From an uncultured Lachnospiraceae bacterium (GTDB lineage Bacteria; Bacillota; Clostridia; Lachnospirales; Lachnospiraceae), in contig CAJOLP010000020.1 in NCBI GenBank assembly GCA_905235465.1, positions 1 to 42,188 of the forward strand: a stretch of DNA of 42,188 nucleotides. The letters are read 5' to 3'. The translations under genes were made by a program, and so were the position numbers. Positions 28,283-35,916 of the stretch are shown in pieces. Numbering within the stretch: the stretch's first letter is position 1; each line of letters begins with the position of its first letter. Below the pieces are notes generated by a model, which saw only the letters and a program-made list of their open reading frames with translations, had not been told where the DNA came from and did not search any database.

Positions 28283-29026
28283 TTGAAAAAGGGATTAGCC
28301 AGTGATTTTGACAATACCCTGTACTTCAGGGATACGGAAGAGAGAATGCGCGCGCAGGATATTTTTGAGATCCTGTACTTTCAGCAGAGCGGCGGGATCT
28401 TCGGCATCTGTACGGGGCGCTCGCCCGACAGCGTGCGGGAGACGGCGGGGAAATTTATCCGGCCCGACTTTATCATAGCGGTGAGCGGAGCGCTGGTCGT
28501 CGACGGGAAAGGCAAAATACTGCATGAATACCTCATGGACCGCGGCGTATTGGAGGAGCTCTATCATATGATGGAGAGCGAGGCGCAGATGGTCATTCAC
28601 GCGGGCGGCGAGGTCTACACGCTCATGGATGTGGAGTATCCGCTGCAGAAGAGGATCGGGGATCTGTCCGAATTGCCGGACAGTATCTACGGACTTTCCA
28701 TGCGGCTGCCCACACCGGAGGCCGCGCTGGAGACTGCCGAGCGGATCGAGGAGATATTCGGCGATGATATAGTGCCCAATGTGAATGTCAACCATATCGA
28801 CGTGACGGGCGGGGACTGCTCCAAGGCGACGGGCGTAAAGGCGGTCCGCAAACACTTCGGGATCGACTGCATAGGCGGGATCGGAGACTCCTTTAATGAC
28901 ATCCCGCTGCTGGAGGCGGCCGACATCGGCTATACCTTTGAGAGCGCGCCGAAGGAACTGAAGGACGTTGCCGACGAGATCGTCGTGTCCGTGGCGGACG
29001 CGCTGGCAAGGCTGAGAGTCATGTGA
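28283..29026 (+). CDS. Cof-type HAD-superfamily hydrolase
   Basis: SDFDNTLYFRDTEERM, ICTGRS, GGIGDSFNDIPLLEAADIGYTF; TTG start. Confidence 0.85.
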   Translation: MKKGLASDFDNTLYFRDTEERMRAQDIFEILYFQQSGGIFGICTGRSPDSVRETAGKFIRPDFIIAVSGALVVDGKGKILHEYLMDRGVLEELYHMMESEAQMVIHAGGEVYTLMDVEYPLQKRIGDLSELPDSIYGLSMRLPTPEAALETAERIEEIFGDDIVPNVNVNHIDVTGGDCSKATGVKAVRKHFGIDCIGGIGDSFNDIPLLEAADIGYTFESAPKELKDVADEIVVSVADALARLRVM

Positions 29027-29040
29027 CAGAGTCATGTGAC
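29015..29040 (+). repeat. Perfect 13-bp tandem duplication across the HAD gene stop codon
   Basis: AGAGTCATGTGAC at 29015-29027 and 29028-29040. Confidence 0.9.
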
Positions 29041-29090
29041 GACAGCCTCCTCCCATGCGGGGCTGCCGGGAGGCCTGTGCCGACGGACCG

Positions 29091-31030
29091 TCAGGGACGC
29101 ATCTCTAGCAATACTTCTTCCCAGATGGTCTGCTCCGGCCAGGAGTCATCCCCCAGCGTCTGCCGCAGGACCGTGAAATAGTAACCGAGCTTTTCCTGAA
29201 TGTGCCGGCCGCGGAAGCAGTCGTTTGGCGGGTCGTCCCTGCCCAGGAGATATTCCATCAGACGCGCGCGGTCCTCCATGGGAAATGTCTTGCTGTAAGC
29301 ATCGATAAACCATATCTCATCGGGATCACCGCCGCCCGCGATGGTGTAGTCGGCGGACCCTGTATTTTCATAGCTCTCCCCGTTCTCGTCTATATAAGCA
29401 TAGTAATAGGAAAAGCCCGGGGGATTCATGGCGTTCCACGCCTCCTCATCCAGAAGCGATTCGCCGGTCAGCATGTAGTCCACGACGTGAAACAGCTCGT
29501 GCAGCACGGTGCTCAGCGCGGGATCATCCCAGAGGTCCAGCGCGATGCGGCAGACGCCGAAGTCCTCCGTCGTGAACGCGCCGGCGTTGGAGATATTGCT
29601 GTCGCTGTCCGAAGGCACCATCTCTCCCGTCAGGTAGATCACGATCTCCCTGTAATAGCTGCCCTTTACATTTCTGAAAAAGTCCTCCGGAAAGAGGGAA
29701 AGCGTGTTCTCGATCACGGAGAGCGTGCCGTCCATCAGCTCCTCGTCCGCGGTCTGTGTGACCTCATAATCATTGAAGTAGACGGGCACATTTTGGCCCA
29801 TCACGATCCTGACGCCGTACCGGTCCTCCAGGTCCCGCGCGCGCTGCGTCAGGTTTCCGTATACGATCTCCTCGGGCGGATCGAGCGCTTCCTCCCAGGG
29901 AAGTTCCCAATCTTCAGCCGGCGCTGTGCCTGAATCCCACAGATACAGCTCCAAAGGGCGCCCCATGTCATCGCTGATCATCCAGCAGCATTTGTCCCCG
30001 CAAAGACTCACGGGCGCGCAGGCAAGGATGGCCGGATCCTTGGCATTGTAGAGCGTGTCCGGGAGCGAGAGCACTTTCTGCGTCCCTTCACGGGTGTCGC
30101 GCAGGGTGATACAGGGGGCCTGCCTGTAGTAAGTACTGATCAAAATACCGTCCGCCGCGGCGCTGTAATAGCTGCCCGACGCGTTGGACCGGTAGAAACA
30201 GGCCTCCCCCGTGACCGGATCCAGATCCAGGTAGGCGATCAGGCTCTCATTCCACTCGGGATAGGTCATAAAGGACAGTTTGCCCTCTTTTCCCAGAGGA
30301 ACCGGCGTGAGGCGGCTGTATTCGAGGGGCAGAGTCCAGACAGACGAGTAGGACCCGTCCTCTTCGATCTTAAAGACGATTCCCCTGTCCGTGGAAAAAT
30401 ATACCTGCCCGTCCAGCACAGAGAAGGACGCGTCGGAAAGCCACTCCGGAATGAGGATCTGCCTTGCGGCGGCCTCCATTGCCTGCGGCTGATAGAGATA
30501 CCCGCTGACCTCATCGCGCACGACCAGAGGATCGACGGAGAGGATCTCCACAGAGATGTCGGCGTCATCGCCGGGGAGATCCTCAGCGCAGGCAAACTCC
30601 GCCTGCGGCGTGAGAGTGCCGCTCGAGACGTCAAGAAGCGTCGTCTTAAAGACGCGGCCGTCGATGGAGAGAAGAAGCACATGGGTCTCATCCGCCAGCG
30701 CGTACGCGCACAGATCACCCGGCGCCTTCCGCGCGGCCGCGGTCAGATCCGTGATGCCTTCCCGCTTAGGGAAATCCGCGCCCAGAATACTTTGCGGGCG
30801 CGTCCCGGAGTCTTCAGCGTCCTCACTCCCGCTTTCGGCGCTTTCGCCCGGCGGCAAATGCACGGCGGGGGCGCCCGTGCCGCCGCTCTCGGTATTTTCG
30901 CTTTGCTGCGGCAAAAAACTGCCCCCGCAGCCCGTCAGAAACGGCTGAGCAGCACTAAAAGCAATATGGAAACAACATACAGGCATGAGTGCCTGCGGCG
31001 CCGGGCCGGCGCCCCTGCAGAATCAGTCAT
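29091..31030 (-). CDS. Putative secreted lipoprotein metallopeptidase (HELFH); frame disrupted at the signal peptide
   Basis: Main ORF 30986..29091 carries ALSTVLHELFHVVDYMLTGE and lipobox FLTGCGG. The signal n/h-region (MTDSAGAPARRRRHSCLYVVSILLLVLLSRF) starts at ATG 31030 in another frame and stops at TGA 30937-30935, exactly at the lipobox. Confidence 0.7.
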
Positions 31031-31162
31031 GATGATACCTTTCAGCACAAGTTTGTGATAAGATGATAACATGATTTGACGGAAATTTCAGCTGTGCCCA
31101 GGGGCGAAAGCCCACACCCATTTGTTCATAAAGCGCCTTGGCGCGCGGATCGGAGGGAAATT

Positions 31163-31975
31163 ATGAAACTTGGCTTTATCGGATGCGGCAATATGGCCCG
31201 GGCCATGATCGGCGGCATTATCCGGGGCGGCGTGACGCGCCCGGAGGATATCATCGCCTCCTGCCGGACGAAGGAGGGGTGCGAAAGGGCAGCGGCAGCG
31301 GTGCCTATCCGTGTCACTAAGGACAACCGGGAGGTCGCGCGGGAGGCGGACATTCTGTTTTTGTCCGTAAAGCCCCAGTTTCTTGACGGCGTCCTTGAGG
31401 AGATCCGGGGGGAGCTCCGTCCGGATCAGCTTCTTGTCAGCATCGCGGCGGGAAGGAGCATCGACTACATATTAAAGAGGCTGGGCGATCCCGATGCCCG
31501 CCTGGTGCGGCTGATGCCCAATACGCCCGCGCTTGTGGGCGCCGGCATGACCGCGGGGTGCGGGAGCCCCTCCGTGACGGCGGAGGATATGGCGTTAGTT
31601 ACGTCGATCTGCGAGACGTTCGGCGCGTTCGAGCAGGTGCCGGAGTCCCTTTTTGACGCGGTGACCGGCGTCAGCGGCAGTTCGCCGGCCTATGTATTTA
31701 TGTTCATAGAGGCCATGGCCGACGCCGCCGTGCAGGGCGGCATGCCCCGCGCGCAGGCCTACAAATTCGCGGCGCAGTCCGTGATGGGAAGCGCCCGCAT
31801 GGTGACGGAGCTTGGCAGGCACCCGGGCGAGCTCAAGGATATGGTCACATCGCCGGGCGGCACGACCATAGAGGCCGTCCGCGTGCTGGAAAAGAAGGGA
31901 ATGCGCTCGGCTGTCTTTGAGGCGGTGCGGGCCGCAGCCGCCCGATCGGAAGAAATGGGGAAGGACAAAAACTGA
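31163..31975 (+). CDS. proC: Pyrroline-5-carboxylate reductase
   Basis: KLGFIGCGNMARAMIGGI, VTGVSGSSPAYVFMFIEAMADAAV, SPGGTTIEAVRVLE. Confidence 0.96.
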   Translation: MKLGFIGCGNMARAMIGGIIRGGVTRPEDIIASCRTKEGCERAAAAVPIRVTKDNREVAREADILFLSVKPQFLDGVLEEIRGELRPDQLLVSIAAGRSIDYILKRLGDPDARLVRLMPNTPALVGAGMTAGCGSPSVTAEDMALVTSICETFGAFEQVPESLFDAVTGVSGSSPAYVFMFIEAMADAAVQGGMPRAQAYKFAAQSVMGSARMVTELGRHPGELKDMVTSPGGTTIEAVRVLEKKGMRSAVFEAVRAAAARSEEMGKDKN

Positions 31976-32069
31976 GCGCCGCATTTTGAGCGTTGCATTT
32001 ATGAGAGAAATGGAGTATTTTAATTGGGGAATTTGCGTACATGTCATGAGATAGTCTTAGGAGAAGACG

Positions 32070-33662
32070 ATGGGCAGTAGTAATAGCAGTAGTAATAGTG
32101 GCAATAGAAGCGGCAAAAGCAGCAGAAGCATTGGTAGCAGCGGCAGCACAAGCAGCAAGATCAGTGCCGACACGCCTAAAAAGACACAGAAAAAGCGTCC
32201 TGCCGGCAAGCGCGCCAGGAATAAACAAATCAATCGGTATATCCGCATTGCGGGGAGAGCCGCTTTCCTGCTTCAGATGCTGGTCTCTCTCTTTGTGATC
32301 ATCCGCGTCGCCGTTACAGGGCTGCTTCCGGGGAAGTATCTGGTACTGACCACACTTCTCATTGTTGCTCTGGGCGTCCTCACATATCTGATGAATCTAA
32401 GGAGGAACAGGGTCATACGATGTATAGGCCTGGCGATCAGTGTGATCGTCATCATCGGCCTTCTGATGTTCAACAATTACCTGTCAAAGACTCTCAACCT
32501 CCTCTCGGCAGGAGAAAATTCATATAAAACAGACGATATGGTCGTCGCCGTCAGGGCGGACGATCCCGCGGAGTCCATCAAGGACGCCGCTGACTACACG
32601 TTCGGCGCCCATCTCGTAAAAGGAGAGACGGGCGGCAGCACGGCGATGGTCGAGGATATTCAGAGCCGCCTGGAAAAGAATATCGATGTCAAGGAGTACG
32701 CCAGCGCCTCGCAGGCAGCGGAAGCGCTGCTGGAGGGAAAGGTGGACGCCGCTATTTACAATCAGGCCTATACCTCCGTCCTGAGCGACCTGTTCGAGGA
32801 CTATGAGGACAAGGTCAAGATCATCGATCACTACGGCATCCAGACGGAATATGAAAAGGAGAGCGTAGACGCGGGAGAGCCGTTCAATGTCCTGATCAGC
32901 GGCATCGATGTCTACGGTGATATCTCGCAGACAAGCCGGAGCGACGTCAACATTATCGTGACGGTCAATCCCAAGACGAAGAAAATACTGCTTACCTCCA
33001 CGCCCAGAGATTATTACGTGACGATTCCGGGCGTATCGGGCGATCAGAGAGACAAGCTCACACACGCGGGGATCTACGGTGTGGATGCCTCTATGAGGAC
33101 GCTGGAAAATCTGTACGGCATCGACATCACGTATTTTGTCCGCGTCAATTTCGACACCCTGATCAAGCTTGTGGACGCGGTGGGGGGACTTGATATCTAC
33201 GTCGAGTATCCCTTCGAGACATACACGGATGATTACTATTTTGAGCAGGGCTGGCACGATATGTACGGCGACCAGGTCCTCGCCTTCTGCCGCGAGCGCT
33301 ACAGCTTCGCGGACGGCGACAACCAGCGCGGACGCAATCAGGAGATGGTGCTCAAGCTCCTTTTGGACAAACTCATGTCTCCCGCGGTCCTGGCCAATCT
33401 GGACGAAGTCTTCGACGCGCTGGACGGATGCTTCCAGACCAACATGCCCGAGAAGAAGATCACGGAGCTGGTCAACATGCAGCTGAGCGACAACGCCTCG
33501 TGGGATGTGCTGCGGCAGACGGCGTCACAGGGCGAGAGCGAGCTGGCTCCCACCTATTCCGGCGGAAGCACGCCGCTCTACATCATGTGGCCGGATACCG
33601 CCAGCGTGTTTATCAACACGACGAGAATCGACATGATCCTGGAGGAGAAGCCTGAGAAATAA
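32070..33662 (+). CDS. LytR-CpsA-Psr (LCP) family protein
   Basis: FNVLISGIDVYGDISQTSRSDVNIIVTVNPKTKKILLTSTPRDYYV, ERYSFADGDNQRGRNQEMV; TM helices after an S/N/G-rich cytoplasmic N-terminus. Confidence 0.92.
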   Translation: MGSSNSSSNSGNRSGKSSRSIGSSGSTSSKISADTPKKTQKKRPAGKRARNKQINRYIRIAGRAAFLLQMLVSLFVIIRVAVTGLLPGKYLVLTTLLIVALGVLTYLMNLRRNRVIRCIGLAISVIVIIGLLMFNNYLSKTLNLLSAGENSYKTDDMVVAVRADDPAESIKDAADYTFGAHLVKGETGGSTAMVEDIQSRLEKNIDVKEYASASQAAEALLEGKVDAAIYNQAYTSVLSDLFEDYEDKVKIIDHYGIQTEYEKESVDAGEPFNVLISGIDVYGDISQTSRSDVNIIVTVNPKTKKILLTSTPRDYYVTIPGVSGDQRDKLTHAGIYGVDASMRTLENLYGIDITYFVRVNFDTLIKLVDAVGGLDIYVEYPFETYTDDYYFEQGWHDMYGDQVLAFCRERYSFADGDNQRGRNQEMVLKLLLDKLMSPAVLANLDEVFDALDGCFQTNMPEKKITELVNMQLSDNASWDVLRQTASQGESELAPTYSGGSTPLYIMWPDTASVFINTTRIDMILEEKPEK

Positions 33663-33770
33663 CAAAACAGTTATTGCGAAGCAGAAGCCTGATTGCTATA
33701 CTGGTGGTTGGCTTGTGTCTTATATACACCACATAACTTTTGACAAAATATGGAGGGCGAGAGGTAAAGA

Positions 33771-35000
33771 ATGTATTCGATCGAAGAAGTTAGAAGAGAA
33801 GATCCGGTGATTGCTGCCGCGATCGAAAAGGAGATCAAGAGGCAGAATGATCACATCGCTTCTGAAAACTGGACGAGCAAGGCTGTGATGGCGGCGATGG
33901 GCAGTCCTTTGACCAATAAGTACGCGGAGGGCTACTCCGGCAAGCGCTACTACGGCGGCTGCGGCGTCATCGACGAGATCGAGACGATCGCCATCGAGCG
34001 GGCGAAGGAACTGTTCGGCTGTGACTATGCCAACGTGCAGCCCCACTCCGGCGCGCAGGCGAACCTTGCGGTCGAATTCGCGATCCTTAAGCCCGGCGAT
34101 ACCCTGATGGGCATGAATCTGAACCAGGGCGGCCACCTCACCCACGGAAGCGCCGCGAATATTTCCGGCACATATTTTAATGTCGTCCCTTACGGTGTCG
34201 ATGAGAACGGATTTATAGATTACGATGAGCTGAAGCGCATTGCTGTTGAGACCAAACCGAAGCTGATCATCGCGGGCGCGTCGGCCTATGCCAGAACCAT
34301 TGATTTCGCGAAGTTCAGAGAGGCAGCGGATGCCTGCGGCGCCGTCCTGATGGCGGACATCGCGCACATCGCGGGCCTTGTGGCGGCAGGGATTCATCCC
34401 AGTCCGTTCCCTTACGCGGATGTGGTCACGACCACGACCCACAAGACGCTGCGCGGTCCCCGCGGAGGACTGATCCTCGCCAATGAGGAGGCAGCCAAGA
34501 AATACAACTTCAACAAGAGCGTGTTCCCCGGCATCCAGGGCGGCCCTCTCGAGCATGTCATCGCCGCGAAGGCGGTCTGCTTCAAGGAGGCACTGGACCC
34601 GTCCTTCAAGGTCTACGCGCAGAATGTGATCGACAACGCGCAGGCGCTGTGCAAGGGCCTTATAGCGAGAGATATCGATATCGTCTCCGGCGGAACGGAT
34701 AACCATCTGATGCTTGTGGACCTGACCAGATACGATCTGACCGGCAAGCAGGTGGAGAACTGGCTCGATGAGGCAAATATCACGGCCAACAAGAACACGA
34801 TCCCCAATGAGCAGAGATCTCCCTTCGTGACCAGCGGCATCCGCCTGGGATCCCCGGCGGCGACCACAAGGGGCCTGAACACAGAGGACTTTGACCGGGT
34901 GGCGGAGGCGATCTCCGTCGTCATCAAGGAGCAGGAGGCCGGCATCGATAAGGCCAGGGCGATCATCAAAGAGATCACGGACAAGTATCCGCTGGATTAA
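33771..35000 (+). CDS. glyA: Serine hydroxymethyltransferase
   Basis: [38 protein letters not shown]. Confidence 0.97.
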   Translation: MYSIEEVRREDPVIAAAIEKEIKRQNDHIASENWTSKAVMAAMGSPLTNKYAEGYSGKRYYGGCGVIDEIETIAIERAKELFGCDYANVQPHSGAQANLAVEFAILKPGDTLMGMNLNQGGHLTHGSAANISGTYFNVVPYGVDENGFIDYDELKRIAVETKPKLIIAGASAYARTIDFAKFREAADACGAVLMADIAHIAGLVAAGIHPSPFPYADVVTTTTHKTLRGPRGGLILANEEAAKKYNFNKSVFPGIQGGPLEHVIAAKAVCFKEALDPSFKVYAQNVIDNAQALCKGLIARDIDIVSGGTDNHLMLVDLTRYDLTGKQVENWLDEANITANKNTIPNEQRSPFVTSGIRLGSPAATTRGLNTEDFDRVAEAISVVIKEQEAGIDKARAIIKEITDKYPLD

Positions 35001-35030
35001 GACGGATCATAAGAGGCAATTGAGAGACAA

Positions 35031-35063
35031 AAGGGAGACTGGAGCGAAAAGGTCTCCCTTTTT
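35031..35063 (+). terminator. glyA terminator
   Basis: AAGGGAGAC ... GTCTCCCTT followed by TTT. Confidence 0.8.
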
Positions 35064-35170
35064 GATGTTTTGAAGTTTTGAGGTTTTGAGGAGCCCGGAA
35101 GGAATATTGTATATAAATTCGCACTAAAATTCTGAAAATTCAAACAATTTAAGATAATACGCGGAAATTG

Positions 35171-35199
35171 TTGACAAATTGCATTTCATTTTGTACAAT
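35171..35199 (+). promoter_or_regulatory. Near-consensus sigma-A promoter
   Basis: TTGACA (35171-35176), 17-nt spacer, TACAAT (35194-35199). Confidence 0.85.
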
Positions 35200-35204
35200 A
35201 ATCT

Positions 35205-35898
35205 CAACAACAGAGGAGAAGAAAAGGTGACGAGAAGATCACCAATCAATCCCCAGCAGCTACGGGAGGGGAAGAAAGGAAGGACATATTGTTCCACCGG
35301 AGTGAAATGTTGGAAGTAACGTTAACAAGCCACAAAATATCCGATTTCGAGTCCATGGTTAGGCGGTGAGTTTCCATATTAGCAGGATATCTCAAGAAGC
35401 CTCGGACAGAACTCTAATAGCTGGTCAGATGTTCGAAGAAAAGCGCATAGGAAGTGAGAGCAGCATAAAGCCATCACCGGAGTGCAGCAGTAGCAGAGCA
35501 CAGAACAGGCGAAAAGATGAGATCGATCGGAATGAAAACCGGGAAGTTATCAGGAAGTAAACCGGAGACCGGAAAAATGCAGGATGAAAAGCAGGGATGC
35601 TTTAGATCATCGCATTGATCAAACAGTAGGTTGCGGATCGGTAATGAAGCGGTAAGTTTTCGAAAGAGATCACCATTAGAGAAACTGAAAGAGAGTGGAA
35701 GGGAGCTTCGAGGTTAAGTGTTTAACACTTGATGATGCAGGAACATCCTGATATGAACATCGCAGTACAATCAGTACAAAAGTAAGAGGTGGAAAAAGAA
35801 AGAGGATCATAGCGGAGGTACAATCCATTGGACAAAGTACACTAGGAAAGGGTATTGATCAGAAGTCAGATCGATACCCTTTCCGTTTTGTCTTTTTT
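35205..35898 (+). ncRNA. Putative large (~690 nt) structured noncoding RNA
   Basis: Between a strong promoter and a strong terminator; longest ORF is 64 codons without a convincing RBS; purine-rich, with several local hairpins (35226-35243, 35583-35611, 35716-35730, 35734-35761) and a repeated CACCGGAGTG motif. Confidence 0.75.
35845..35898 (+). terminator. Intrinsic terminator of the putative ncRNA
   Basis: GGAAAGGGTATTGATC-AGAAGTCA-GATCGATACCCTTTCC (16 bp, one G-U), followed by GTTTTGTCTTTTTTT. Confidence 0.93.
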
Positions 35899-35916
35899 TA
35901 ATTTGCCGCGAAATAT

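Noticed and set aside
35366-35560. 64-aa ORF inside the putative ncRNA
   Set aside because: No clear Shine-Dalgarno, no recognisable motif, and it covers only a fraction of the transcription unit.
35205-35898. Definite assignment of the ncRNA to ROOL, GOLLD or OLE
   Set aside because: Size and style fit, but I cannot verify a family signature by eye; left as an unassigned candidate.
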